Source: Candidatus Scalindua sp. (GTDB lineage: Bacteria; Planctomycetota; Brocadiia; Brocadiales; Scalinduaceae). From it: a stretch of 64,000 nt of DNA. The stretch spans positions 1 through 64,000 of the forward strand of contig JASMMK010000060.1 in the NCBI GenBank assembly GCA_030748215.1, in the 5' to 3' direction. Each line of letters starts with the position of its first letter. The first letter of the stretch is position 1. Below the pieces are notes generated by a model that was given only the letters and a program-made list of their open reading frames with translations, was not told the origin of the DNA and ran no database searches. The translations under genes and the position numbers were made by a program. Below are positions 54,897 to 64,000 of this stretch, piece by piece.

Positions 54897-55252
54897 AATA
54901 TTCTCCTTTCAGGTTAGATTAATCTGAAACTTAAGATTCATGAATGCCGATCTAATACAGTATATGACAAGATCAAAGATATGGGGTCTTCTCCTTGATC
55001 ATAAATCTTTATTGAGAGATTACGTTATACAATCCGGCAAAACATGGACACTATTTATTTGAGAATGTATCTCTGGTAAGACAGTTCATGTATTTTACAT
55101 TTAAAGTAAAAATAAACTATATTAGAGATTTATCCGCATAATGCTGTGGATAAATACTTATGCAATTTAGATGTGATTTGATGGAATGATAAATATACAT
55201 ATCATTAAAGTCAAGAAAAAATGAGGAGACAGTATGAAATCATCTGATTTTG
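54897..55252. other. Gene-free AT-rich gap with paired DnaA-box-like sites
   Basis: No gene is supported here. The gap lies upstream of the GTPase gene and downstream of the RND permease. It includes TTATCCGCA and TGTGGATAA in inverted orientation (55130-55153), an AATGATA/TATCATT inverted repeat (55185-55206), and a tiny plus-strand frame (55234-55290) with GAGGAG upstream, which falls in a dispersed repeat and is not credited. Confidence 0.55.
55130..55153. promoter_or_regulatory. Inverted pair of DnaA-box-like sites
   Basis: TGTGGATAA (55145-55153) is a perfect reverse of the TTATCCACA DnaA box; TTATCCGCA (55130-55138) differs at one base. They are 6 bases apart in inverse orientation. 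A DnaA-controlled promoter for the GTPase gene, or a titration site, are possibilities. Confidence 0.4.
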
Positions 55253-58200
55253 TCATTCTGAGTGAAGCGAGGGATTTTCTTTTGATTTGAATCTCCACAA
55301 ATGTTTTTTGAGTCTATTTTTGCTCGAAGCAATATTTTCTCGCCACATCAGGGCAGAGGGAGTAACAACAAGCGTCAAGACTGTTGAAAAACTGAGACCG
55401 AAAACAATTGCTGTTGAGAGTTGTACCCACCATTGTGTCGAGGGTGCTCCAAAACTGGTTTTACTCGATATAAAATCAATATTCATCTGCAGGACCATAG
55501 GCATAAGTCCGATAACCGTCGTAATCGTTGTCAGCAAAACTGGTCGGAGACGCTGTGCTCCGGTGCGCAGGATAATCTCGCGAATATTCATGCTATCGCC
55601 ATATTGGCGACGCAAATGATCAAACGTATCAATCAGCACGATATTGTTATTCACGATAATTCCGGCCAGGGCGATTACTCCAACGCCGGTCATAACAATG
55701 CCGAATGGTTGACCGGTTACCATCAAGCCTATCATCACTCCAATTGTTGACATGATTACAGCCGACAGAATCAAGAAGGCACTGTAGAAACTGTTAAACT
55801 GAGTGACCAGAATTATTGCCATCAAAAGCAGGGCAACGATAAAAGCTTTAGTCAAAAAAGATTGTGAATTGCGCTGGTCCTCGTCCTGCCCTTTAAATGT
55901 GATTTCTACTTCCGGATCAAGTTTATCGAGATTATTGCCCAACCATCCTTTTATCTGTTCAACCTTTGCATTAATATTTATTTCAGGTGGCAAATCTGCC
56001 TTTACAGTCACAATTCGCCTTTGACCAGAGCGATAGATCACACCTACGGCAGGCTGTGCAGAACGATTAACAAAGCTGTTAATCGGAACTGATCCGCCAG
56101 GTCCCTCAATACGAACGCGGTCCAGTTGGTCCAGTGTCCGCTGTCCAATGCCGTGACGAATTACAATATCTATTTCATCATCACTGTCATCCGGCCGGTA
56201 TTCAGCTACCTTCAAACCGTTTGTTATCATGCGAATGTAATAGCCGATGATAGTGATGTCCATCCCGAATTTTGCAGCCTGTGCCCTGTCAACTTCCAGC
56301 TCCCATTCGATTCCGGGAAGCGGCCTTGTATCTTCAATATCCCGGAAATCACCCAGCTCCTCCAGGATGTCCAGTACCTGCACCGTTGCAGGTTCCAGCT
56401 TATCCGGAAAGCGAGAGGAAATTTGAATTTCTACGGCTTTGCCCGCAACTGGGCCCTCTTCCTGCTCACGGGTCTCGACAGAAATCCCGGCCAGACTACT
56501 CGTTTTTTCTCTGATTTCATTTAAAATTGCATTTGCCGATTTGCGTGTATCCCAATCAGTAAACTCAATCTGTATTTGTCCAATTACGTCCTCTGCCAGA
56601 TCTGAACCTTTCTGTTTTGATGTCCCAATTCGCGAGTACATGGTTTCTATGCCATCAACTTCTAGGATCAGATCTTCCACCTCTTTGACCAATTTATCCT
56701 GTTCGTAAATAGACAGATTTCCTCTTGCACGGATCAGGACAGACGCAAAATCAGGTTCGATATTTGGAAAAAATTCAACACCCTTTCCAAACTTCATGTA
56801 AGCAGACTGAACACCAATCAGCAACGCCAGAGCCAGAAGGAGTATCCGTCCGGGGCGTTTCAACGCAACTTCCAACACAGAAAGATACCATCCGGTGAAA
56901 CCTGTAATTGTTTTGAGATCTCCATCTTCCGATGCAGTCAACATCTGCATCATCTTCGGGTCACTGGCGGCGCCGGGCTTGCCATACAAAGCCCCCAGTG
57001 TCGGAACAAAGATAAGCGCCATGAGCATAGATGAAGCCAGGACCGCAATCAGAGTGATCGGCATATATTTCATGAACTCTCCAACAATACCCGGCCAGAA
57101 CAGTAGCGGTGCGAACGCCGCCAATGTAGTTGCCGTTGAAGATATGATTGGCCATGCCATTCGTCTGGCCGCTTCACCGTAAGCCTTGTCCCTCGCGATC
57201 CCTTCCGACAGTTTCCTGTCTGCGTATTCCGTAACGACAATGGCACCATCGACTAGCATTCCAATTGAAAGGGTGAGGGAAAAGAGTACAACGATATTTA
57301 CTGTCAGGCCCATCGCATAGATAACGAAAATACCTGTTAAAAAAGCGCATGGAATAGCAATTCCGACAAGTGTTGCAGTACGAACTCCTAGTGCAAAGAT
57401 GACCACTATCATCACCAGAATAATTGCGCTGATCACATTATTCTGCAAATCAAGCAGCATTGTTTTGATTGTCTCCGACTCGTCCTGCGTAAAAGAGACT
57501 TCGACACCCTGTGGCCAATGCGCACCCTCCTCCGCGACGATCTTTCGCACTGCCTTTACCGTGTCTATAATGTTTTCTCCCGAACGTTTAACCACTTCAA
57601 GCGCGATTGCCCGCTCCCCGAGTAGACGCGCAATACTTTCAGGATCTTTGTAGGTTCGGCGAATTTCCGCAATATCACGGACCTTGATGACAGAATCGTC
57701 ATCCACACGCAACGGCATATTCAAGACATCATGCACGGTTTCGAAAAGGCCCGGCACCTTGATTGCAAAACGTCCGGCACCTGTATCCAGATTACCTGCA
57801 GCAACAAGACGATTGGACACCTCAAACAAATTCATGATGTCGTTACCATTTAATGCATAGCTCTCAAGCAACTCCGGTTTTATGATGATCTCAACAAGCT
57901 CTTCTCTGTCACCTGCGATATTTACATCCAGCACGGAAGGAATTGCCTCTATTCTATCCTGTAGACTCTGTGCCAGCTTCAACAATGCACGTTCCGGCAT
58001 GTTACCCGAAAGCGTAACGACCAGAACCGGAAACAGGCTGAAATTTACCTCTGTAACGCTTGGTTCTTCAACATCGTCCGGCAATTCAGGCCTGGCCTGA
58101 TCCACGGCCTTCTGTACATCATCCAGGGCTTTGTCCTTATTGAACCCTGCCTGAAATTCCAGCAGAACAAATCCCCCACCCTGATAAGCAGTGGATTTCA

Positions 58201-58432
58201 TCTCCTTTACGCCTTCAATAGTTGACAGTTCCTGCTCCATAGGGCGCAGTAGCAATCTTTCGGAATCGTCAGGAGAAATTCCTTCCAGAGACATGGAGAT
58301 ATAAATTTGCGGGATGTCAATATCCGGTGAAGACTCTTTAGCTATATCGATATAAGCATACGTTCCGACAACAAGCAGCAAAATCAATATTGAAATGACA
58401 GTACGGCTGTGGCGAATAGACGCATTAATCAT
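55253..58432 (-). CDS. RND efflux permease
   Basis: The 1059-residue product has the AcrB/HAE-type plan: 12 membrane helices, two large periplasmic loops, LVDGAIVVTEYADRK in TM4 with the proton-relay acid, VPTLGALYG, and TM10-11 GVGVIALAGIIVNNNIVLIDT. It exports drugs or other compounds with a periplasmic adaptor and an outer-membrane channel. The ATG overlaps the TGA of the adaptor's extended frame (ATGA). The last residues (ENPSLHSE) are encoded by a dispersed repeat. No channel gene adjoins; the NodT-type gene at 17600 is a candidate. Confidence 0.95.
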   Translation of the reverse strand: MINASIRHSRTVISILILLLVVGTYAYIDIAKESSPDIDIPQIYISMSLEGISPDDSERLLLRPMEQELSTIEGVKEMKSTAYQGGGFVLLEFQAGFNKDKALDDVQKAVDQARPELPDDVEEPSVTEVNFSLFPVLVVTLSGNMPERALLKLAQSLQDRIEAIPSVLDVNIAGDREELVEIIIKPELLESYALNGNDIMNLFEVSNRLVAAGNLDTGAGRFAIKVPGLFETVHDVLNMPLRVDDDSVIKVRDIAEIRRTYKDPESIARLLGERAIALEVVKRSGENIIDTVKAVRKIVAEEGAHWPQGVEVSFTQDESETIKTMLLDLQNNVISAIILVMIVVIFALGVRTATLVGIAIPCAFLTGIFVIYAMGLTVNIVVLFSLTLSIGMLVDGAIVVTEYADRKLSEGIARDKAYGEAARRMAWPIISSTATTLAAFAPLLFWPGIVGEFMKYMPITLIAVLASSMLMALIFVPTLGALYGKPGAASDPKMMQMLTASEDGDLKTITGFTGWYLSVLEVALKRPGRILLLALALLIGVQSAYMKFGKGVEFFPNIEPDFASVLIRARGNLSIYEQDKLVKEVEDLILEVDGIETMYSRIGTSKQKGSDLAEDVIGQIQIEFTDWDTRKSANAILNEIREKTSSLAGISVETREQEEGPVAGKAVEIQISSRFPDKLEPATVQVLDILEELGDFRDIEDTRPLPGIEWELEVDRAQAAKFGMDITIIGYYIRMITNGLKVAEYRPDDSDDEIDIVIRHGIGQRTLDQLDRVRIEGPGGSVPINSFVNRSAQPAVGVIYRSGQRRIVTVKADLPPEININAKVEQIKGWLGNNLDKLDPEVEITFKGQDEDQRNSQSFLTKAFIVALLLMAIILVTQFNSFYSAFLILSAVIMSTIGVMIGLMVTGQPFGIVMTGVGVIALAGIIVNNNIVLIDTFDHLRRQYGDSMNIREIILRTGAQRLRPVLLTTITTVIGLMPMVLQMNIDFISSKTSFGAPSTQWWVQLSTAIVFGLSFSTVLTLVVTPSALMWRENIASSKNRLKKHLWRFKSKENPSLHSE

Positions 58433-58584
58433 AACAGGCCATCTCCATCAGCCACTACCGGCTGGACAGTCTGGCCGTGGGACACAAAGTCCTGCCCCAC
58501 CGTAATTAATCTAATGCTATCCGGAAGCCCGAGAATCCACATATAATCAGAAGTGTCTGATAAAATCGTTACAGGAACAAATCA
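58429..58584 (-). other. Adaptor 3' extension beyond an in-frame TGA
   Basis: The MFP frame hits TGA at 58582-58584, then stays open for 50 more codons in the same frame, reading FVPVTILSDTSDYMWILGLP and ending QPVVADGDGLL at a TGA that overlaps the permease ATG. This is what a complete adaptor C-terminus looks like. A nonsense change (for example CGA or AGA to TGA), readthrough or a sequencing error would all fit. Confidence 0.75.
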
Positions 58585-59511
58585 CACTTTGTTCTGAGTG
58601 TCCACAATCTTTACTCCGATCTGACCCACGTCATTCAGAGACAGAACAGAGGGTGAGATTTTGTGCGCCGTTTTTCTTTCTGTAGAAATCCTGACTTTTG
58701 CCGTCAGGCCATCCTTAATTAAATAATCAGGATTAGGAGTCGAAATTTCTACACGGAATGTTCTTGTAGTTGGGTCTGCGACAGGAGCAATATAGCTTAC
58801 GTTGCCCGTAACAGTATCACCGTTATAAAATCCTGCAGAAGCTTCCTGCCCCAGCCTGATATTAGAAATATTGCGCTCTGAAATAAATACTACCAGTTCA
58901 ATCGGGTCCATATCTACAATCGTATACATTGTGTCACCAATCGAAACATAATCACCTACTTCAATTATCTGATCGTAAATCAATCCTTTAAAAGGCGCTT
59001 TTATTTCTGTGTTTTCCTGCGCGATTACAGCCTTTGTCAATTCGGCACGTGCCGTTTCCAGATCAGCAAGGGATCGTGTTAATGTGGCCTTTGAATTGAA
59101 TCCCTCGTCTTCCAATGATTTGGCCGCATCATATTCAATCTGTCTTTGTGTAAATCTCTGCTTTGCTTCTATTACTTTGGCTTCCCGGTCACTCAATTCA
59201 ATTCTTGCGATAATCTCATGTTCTTCGACACGAGCACCTTTCTCTTTCAGAAGCACCTGAAGCTGTCCTTTGGTTTTGGCCTTAATTTCAACGGTGCGCG
59301 ATGCATTAGTGCGTCCTGTTACAACAATATCATTTGCATACGGCTGTGCCACAATATCCCTGACACGAACTTCTGCAACTTTTGTGGTCGAGCCTGCTCC
59401 CGCCACAGGCCCTTTGCCATTTCCTCCAGCTCCAGAGAAAAAAATACCGGACAAAATCCAAATCAATGCTACTCCAGATATACCTGCCGCTATATATTTT
59501 GAAGACTTCAT
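58582..59511 (-). CDS. RND periplasmic adaptor (membrane fusion protein), cut by in-frame TGA
   Basis: The 309-residue product has a signal or anchor (about 7-29), then a HlyD/AcrA-type fold: VTGRTNASRTVEIKAKTKGQ (lipoyl half), a helical hairpin (EAKQRFTQRQIEYDAAKSL), IKAPFKGLIYDQIIEVGDYV and a beta-barrel GLTAKVRIST. It joins the permease to an outer-membrane channel. It ends at TGA while the same frame carries a natural C-terminus for 50 more codons. AAAGGA precedes the ATG. Confidence 0.93.
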   Translation of the reverse strand: MKSSKYIAAGISGVALIWILSGIFFSGAGGNGKGPVAGAGSTTKVAEVRVRDIVAQPYANDIVVTGRTNASRTVEIKAKTKGQLQVLLKEKGARVEEHEIIARIELSDREAKVIEAKQRFTQRQIEYDAAKSLEDEGFNSKATLTRSLADLETARAELTKAVIAQENTEIKAPFKGLIYDQIIEVGDYVSIGDTMYTIVDMDPIELVVFISERNISNIRLGQEASAGFYNGDTVTGNVSYIAPVADPTTRTFRVEISTPNPDYLIKDGLTAKVRISTERKTAHKISPSVLSLNDVGQIGVKIVDTQNKV

Positions 59512-59602
59512 ATTGATCCTTTAAACATTATTTTCGTTGTAATAATCAAGAAGCACAGAATTATTTCAGTATTTACATTTATCCCATTCTAGAGGAAATG
59601 AG

Positions 59603-59620
59603 GTCACCTTGCAAGGTGAC
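59603..59620. promoter_or_regulatory. Perfect 18-bp palindrome, candidate operator
   Basis: GTCACCTTGCAAGGTGAC reads identically on both strands. It lies 91 bases before the adaptor's start and 160 before mfd's, in the divergent gap. Perfect palindromes of this size beside efflux operons are typical sites for dimeric repressors (TetR, MarR or MerR types); no such gene is in the window. Confidence 0.5.
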
Positions 59621-59779
59621 TTTATCATTAACTTCACAAATTACTATTGATTGAAAAGATTAGATTTCCGCAAACAAACTATATAGTGGAAGTTCACCCA
59701 CCAAAAAAAGCATAATCCTTTTACATTCACCTGAGCATAAACTCTTGCCCGGCTACAAAAAGGGAAGTATAATTTCTTT

Positions 59780-62700
59780 GTGAAGAACATGCTTAAGCTT
59801 ATTCATAAAGACGAAAAGTATCAACAGATAGCTGGCAACCTGATATCCGGAAAGGATTGTCATGTTCAGGGATTATGGGGCTCTTCGGCTGCTTTTCTGA
59901 TTGCCGGCCTGGCAAGCGACAAGGACCTTCCCAGAAAAGGCGAGATACTCTTTGTAACCTCCGGTATAGAGGAGGCGGAAGAGGCCGTTGAGGATCTAAA
60001 TGTTTTTCTTCATGAAAGCCCTCTATTTTTCCCTGTATCAGATGATGCAATCTCTGTTGAATCACTTCCTGATACTAACACCTATGTTCAGCAAATTAAT
60101 GTTATGTATAAGCTGTTATCAGGTAATTGCAAATCTACCTGCAAGATTATCATTGCCCCGATCCAGTCGCTCTTACAACATGTTCCACCGCCGGAAGCAA
60201 TAGAAAAGAATATACTCACAATCAAGATCGGGCAGGAGTGCGAACAGGAGTTTATTGTAGAATGGTTGATTAAAGGTGGTTTTGAGCGAGCGGGTATAGT
60301 TGAACTGCCCGGAGAGTTCAGCCTGAGAGGAGGAATTATCGATATCTTTCCATTCTCTTCCCTGAACGAATACGAGCAGAATAACGATGTCTCGACAGGT
60401 AATAGGACAGGTAAAATGCCTTATCGCATTGAGTTCTTTGGGGATGAAATTGACTCTATCCGTATGTTTAACATAGAGACACAACTGTCAGCAAAGAAAG
60501 TAAATGAGTGTAAAATACTTGGTGGACAGACTGAGCAGATAAATGTGTCTGCTCAGTCAGAAACCAAGATATCTCCGTCAAAAAAGTCTGGCAGGAAGAG
60601 AAGCAAGTTCAGTTCTCTTATTGATTACATACCAAAAGAGTCCTGGATCATCTTTAAGGAATTTGAAAATATAGAAAGTAAGGCGGAGCACATAACCGAC
60701 AACTTGCAATCTTACGACAAAATTTTCTCATTCACTCGTATCTTAGAATCATGCAAAGATTTAAGGAGGATATATCTTTCCCGGTTAACACTTAAACGTG
60801 AAAATACATTCTCATTTAACATAAAGGCCCTGGATTATTTTGACCACGATGTCGATAACTCAATTCAAAAGATCGGAGAGATAAAAACCTCTTACAAAAA
60901 CACCATAATATTCTGTAGTAATCAGGCTGAAGAGCAGAGGCTGAACGAACTTCTGTCACCAGACATTAATTCGCAACCAGCCTCACGCAAGACAAAACCA
61001 AAAAGATCAAAGAAGATTGCAGATAAACGTTCTCCTTCCGATCGTGTAGAGTATCAAATCGGGCATCTCAACCACGGTTTTTTATTTGAGGATATCTCAA
61101 CCGCGTTTCTTACACATCATGAAATATTCCGCCGATACCGGCTGAGAAGAGAGCCAAAGAGCCTAATTCCGTCAAAGGCAATTGATTCTTTTCTTGATTT
61201 AGCCGTGGGAGACCTGGTAGTACATGCGAGTCACGGCATAGCAAGGTTTCTGGGAATGCAAATACTTAATAGTGACAGTGAGTCAGGTAGTTGCGGTGAA
61301 TTCCTTACACTTGAGTTCGACGAAGGAGCAAAGGTCTATGTGCCTGCAACAAAGATTGAGTTAGTGCAGAAATACATATCCGGCTCTGAGCGTAAGCCAA
61401 AGTTAAGTAAATTGGGCAATCGAACATGGGAAAGAAAAAAACAGATAGCAACAGCAGCCGTTCAGGACATGGCAACCGAACTCATTTCCATGCAGGCAAT
61501 CAGAGAAGCAAAACAGGGCATTGCCTACCCGAAAGATTCTGAATGGCAGAGAAAGTTTGAGTCGGAATTTATTTATCAGGAGACAGCAGATCAGCTACAG
61601 GTTGTCAGCGATATTAAGAGTGACATGGAATCATCAAAACCGATGGACAGACTCATCTGTGGAGATGTGGGATATGGAAAAACAGAGATTGCGATAAGAG
61701 CAGCATTTAAAACCGTAATGTATGGAAAACAGGTAGCCGTCCTGGTACCGACAACTTTACTGGCTCAGCAGCATTACAGGACATTTGTTGACAGAATGGC
61801 AGACTATCCCGTTAATATTGAAGTATTAAGCAGATTTAAAACCCGAAAAGAGCAAAAGGAAATACTGGAGGATTTAAAGGAGGGAAATGTAGACATTGTA
61901 ATCGGAACGCACAGATTGGTCCAAAAAGATGTTACCTTCAAGGATGTCGGATTGATAGTTATAGATGAGGAACAAAGATTTGGCGTAGCACATAAGGAGA
62001 AGCTGAAGAAGCTGAGAGAATCGGTTGATGTCCTCACGTTAACGGCAACTCCAATCCCACGCACGTTGCATCTATCCCTTCTGGGCATAAGAGATATTTC
62101 GTCTTTGAATACGGCACCACAGGACAGACAATCAATACAAACAAATTTATTGCGTTTTGATTCTGAGGTAATAAGAAACGCTATCCTCCATGAATTGAAT
62201 CGTGATGGGCAAGTGTATTTTGTACACAATCGTGTAAGAAATATAAATCGTATTGCAGAAACCATCGGGAAGATAGTCCCGGAAGCAAGCATTACTGTCG
62301 CTCATGGGCAAATGCCGGAAGGAGTCCTGGAGGAGAAAACGTCAGATTTTATTAATGGAAAATCAGATATCCTTGTATCTACGACAATAATAGAATCCGG
62401 CCTCGACATTCCAAATGTAAATACAATATTTATCAACGAAGCTGATATTTTTGGTTTAGCCGATTTGCATCAGTTGCGTGGCAGGGTTGGGCGCTATAAG
62501 CACCGTGCTTATGCCTATCTCTTATTGCCAAGAAACAGGCCGGTTACACCGGAAGCTGAAAAAAGATTAAAGGCAATTATTGATTTTTCTGAACTTGGAG
62601 CGGGCTTTAAAATTGCAATGCGAGATCTTGAAATTCGGGGAACAGGAAATATTCTAGGCATAGAACAACATGGACATATTGCCGCGGTCGGCTACGAAAT

Positions 62701-63184
62701 GTTTTGCAGACTACTTGAAATTGTGATTCGTAAGGCTAAAAATGAGCCGGTTCAGGACTACAATGATATCCACATAAACTTAAACCTGGAATCATACCTA
62801 CCGGACAACTATATCCCTGATATGAAATTGAAAATAGAAATATACAGGAAGATTAACCGTCTATCCTCTACACACGAAATCGAGGAGATGGAAAAAGAGC
62901 TTGCTGATAGATTCGGCCCAATACCTGAATATGTTAAAAACCTGTTAATAGAATGCGAAATAAGAGTAGCTGCACAAGCTTCTCATATCCTTTCGCTAAT
63001 ACGAGTAGACGGTACTCTTTTGCTTCAAGTAGAAAACCTACAAAAAGCAGAAACACTCTTTAAAAATGCAAAAAAAATGGTAAAGGTGGTTGCAAGCAAT
63101 GAACTGCATCTTACACTACCTCGAAAGAGGATGTCACCTTATGATACGGCAGGTTTTGTGAAAAACTTGTTAATTTCAAAATAA
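59780..63184 (+). CDS. mfd: Transcription-repair coupling factor
   Basis: The 1134-residue product has the Mfd layout: N-terminal UvrB-like part (LPGEFSLRGGIIDIFPFSS), the CarD-like RNA-polymerase-binding domain (GDLVVHASHGIARFLG), then a RecG-like translocase: Walker A GDVGYGKTEIAIRAA, DEEQRFGV, TATPIPRTLHLSLL, STTIIESGLDIPN, and QLRGRVGRYKHRAYAY, and a C-terminal TRCF domain. It removes stalled RNA polymerase at damage and recruits UvrA. A Lys/Arg-rich insertion (KTKPKRSKKIADKRS) precedes the CarD-like part. The GTG at 59780 or ATG at 59789 may start it. Confidence 0.96.
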   Translation: MKNMLKLIHKDEKYQQIAGNLISGKDCHVQGLWGSSAAFLIAGLASDKDLPRKGEILFVTSGIEEAEEAVEDLNVFLHESPLFFPVSDDAISVESLPDTNTYVQQINVMYKLLSGNCKSTCKIIIAPIQSLLQHVPPPEAIEKNILTIKIGQECEQEFIVEWLIKGGFERAGIVELPGEFSLRGGIIDIFPFSSLNEYEQNNDVSTGNRTGKMPYRIEFFGDEIDSIRMFNIETQLSAKKVNECKILGGQTEQINVSAQSETKISPSKKSGRKRSKFSSLIDYIPKESWIIFKEFENIESKAEHITDNLQSYDKIFSFTRILESCKDLRRIYLSRLTLKRENTFSFNIKALDYFDHDVDNSIQKIGEIKTSYKNTIIFCSNQAEEQRLNELLSPDINSQPASRKTKPKRSKKIADKRSPSDRVEYQIGHLNHGFLFEDISTAFLTHHEIFRRYRLRREPKSLIPSKAIDSFLDLAVGDLVVHASHGIARFLGMQILNSDSESGSCGEFLTLEFDEGAKVYVPATKIELVQKYISGSERKPKLSKLGNRTWERKKQIATAAVQDMATELISMQAIREAKQGIAYPKDSEWQRKFESEFIYQETADQLQVVSDIKSDMESSKPMDRLICGDVGYGKTEIAIRAAFKTVMYGKQVAVLVPTTLLAQQHYRTFVDRMADYPVNIEVLSRFKTRKEQKEILEDLKEGNVDIVIGTHRLVQKDVTFKDVGLIVIDEEQRFGVAHKEKLKKLRESVDVLTLTATPIPRTLHLSLLGIRDISSLNTAPQDRQSIQTNLLRFDSEVIRNAILHELNRDGQVYFVHNRVRNINRIAETIGKIVPEASITVAHGQMPEGVLEEKTSDFINGKSDILVSTTIIESGLDIPNVNTIFINEADIFGLADLHQLRGRVGRYKHRAYAYLLLPRNRPVTPEAEKRLKAIIDFSELGAGFKIAMRDLEIRGTGNILGIEQHGHIAAVGYEMFCRLLEIVIRKAKNEPVQDYNDIHINLNLESYLPDNYIPDMKLKIEIYRKINRLSSTHEIEEMEKELADRFGPIPEYVKNLLIECEIRVAAQASHILSLIRVDGTLLLQVENLQKAETLFKNAKKMVKVVASNELHLTLPRKRMSPYDTAGFVKNLLISK

Positions 63185-63299
63185 ATTGAGTAATTTGGTA
63201 GAAAAACTATCTGAAGATGATAGATGACAGTCCATCTACATGATTGTATACTATGCCTTACTATTAACCTACAATTAACAGTGCAGGAGGAAATAACTC

Positions 63300-64000
63300 T
63301 TGAAAATTCTAAAATTATGTCTGGCCTTTTTTGTTATGCAACTGTTTTACGTGCATCAGATAAGCGCTGAAAATTTAAATGCCGTTCGTGTTATAGTTAA
63401 CGGTGAAATAATTACAGAGCTTGACATCCAAATGCGAGCTTATGAAGCATTCAGAATTGCCGCACAAAAATACTCCAAAGCAGGACTGGAATCAAAAAAA
63501 CAAGAGATAATTGAGAATGCCCTTGACGAATTAATTGATAGAAAAATACTTGTACAGGAAGCAGAGAAACTTTTGATTGAGACTCCTGAGCTGGAAGAAC
63601 AGATTGAAAAAAGTGTTGATGAATTCGAGAAAGGTGCCGTTGACCAAGTAGGCTCTGTCTACAAATATTATGAATTGGCCAATAAACAGGGATTCAACCC
63701 TCTTAAGAAAAGAACCGAACTAAGGAAAGATCTATTAATCGAAGAAATTATGCGTGCGAATGTTTATAGAAAAATAGTAGTTACACCAAAAGCAATTAAA
63801 CGCTATTATCAGAATCACATTGATGAATTTTCAATGAAAGGCAGTACAAGCTTCAGACATATATTGATAAAGCGTTCAAGTTATGATTCAGATGAAGAGG
63901 CAAAAAAAATAGCAGAAGATCTATTAAACAGATTGAAAAATGACGAAGACTTCGAGGCTTTGGCAAAAGAATACTCACGTGGACCGCATGCCGGCAGAGG
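63300..64000 (+). CDS. SurA/PrsA-like periplasmic peptidyl-prolyl isomerase (partial)
   Basis: Runs off the right edge after 233 codons. It starts at TTG, with AGGAGG 9 bases upstream. A signal peptide (about 5-22) is followed by NAVRVIVNGEIITELDIQMR, the SurA_N-type helical domain, and the start of a parvulin domain (FRHILIKRSSYD, FEALAKEYSRGPHAGRG). It should act as an outer-membrane-protein chaperone. It lies about 115 bases past mfd. Confidence 0.92.
   Translation, partial: MKILKLCLAFFVMQLFYVHQISAENLNAVRVIVNGEIITELDIQMRAYEAFRIAAQKYSKAGLESKKQEIIENALDELIDRKILVQEAEKLLIETPELEEQIEKSVDEFEKGAVDQVGSVYKYYELANKQGFNPLKKRTELRKDLLIEEIMRANVYRKIVVTPKAIKRYYQNHIDEFSMKGSTSFRHILIKRSSYDSDEEAKKIAEDLLNRLKNDEDFEALAKEYSRGPHAGR

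Noticed and set aside
55130-55153. Replication origin
   Set aside because: Only two boxes and no dnaA, dnaN, gyrB, rpmH or parA/B neighbours; not enough for an origin.
55234-55290. 18-codon frame with GAGGAG upstream
   Set aside because: Its codons lie in a dispersed TCATTCTGAG repeat and overlap the permease 3' end; no protein-like features.
58582-58584. TGA read as selenocysteine or tryptophan
   Set aside because: The adaptor family has no Sec or conserved Trp at this point, no SECIS-like hairpin was noted, and other genes here use TGA as normal stop.

Overview
Window type. This is about 64 kb of chromosomal DNA, AT-leaning by eye, from a Gram-negative, probably anaerobic bacterium. A diderm envelope is indicated by an RND pump with a NodT-type outer-membrane lipoprotein, an OmpA-family lipoprotein, a SurA-like periplasmic chaperone and TatA. 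A flavodiiron protein suggests an anaerobic lifestyle. A planctomycete-like host (possibly an anammox-type Brocadiales) is my guess from gene content: eukaryote-type IMP dehydrogenase, AGX1-type UDP-sugar pyrophosphorylase and a BshC-like protein. It is not proven. No transposase, integrase, rRNA or CRISPR array is visible.

Layout. 1-9 kb: end of a small secreted protein, a repeat-rich spacer, a macrodomain protein, then a minus-strand block (a tiny bL37-like basic protein, tatA, rluD, a TPR membrane protein, tRNA-Arg(CCT), apt, rpsA, cmk, a PLD nuclease, mtaB). 9-17 kb: a plus-strand accessory region (DUF362, carbamoyltransferase, radical SAM, PHP, WbqC and glycosyltransferases) in which three genes are broken. 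17-24 kb: NodT lipoprotein, a truncated secreted protein, an unusual NifS homologue lacking its PLP lysine, uvrD/pcrA, an exported methyltransferase and a PEGA lipoprotein. 24-41 kb: guaB, priA, an amidase, a response regulator with a frameshifted PAS histidine kinase, glycerate kinase, flavodiiron protein, glucosyl-3-phosphoglycerate synthase and phosphatase, nadC, uvrB, an AI-2E permease and a ComEA-like protein. 41-53 kb: UDP-sugar pyrophosphorylase and pgi, small minus-strand genes, mutS, a BshC-like protein, a vWA-TSP3-OmpA lipoprotein and a cyclophilin. 53-64 kb: a GTPase with a small partner, an RND pump operon whose adaptor has an in-frame TGA, mfd, and the start of a SurA-like gene.

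How genes fit together. Most of the window is housekeeping: translation (rpsA, rluD, apt, cmk, tRNA), DNA repair (uvrB, mfd, mutS, uvrD, priA) and sugar-nucleotide supply (UAP-like, pgi). Glycerate kinase, GpgS and GpgP, with FprA between them, suggest glucosylglycerate or glycerate metabolism, possibly a compatible solute. The 10-17 kb block looks like a decaying surface-polysaccharide locus.

Most interesting items. The 31-residue bL37-like protein beside tatA; the NifS homologue without the Schiff-base lysine; the GTPase plus partner pair; the in-frame TGA in the efflux adaptor with 50 conserved-looking residues after it; the clustered gene lesions at 10-17 kb; a 7-bp-period repeat family often in inverted pairs; a cloverleaf-like element after pgi; and two 18-bp perfect palindromes.
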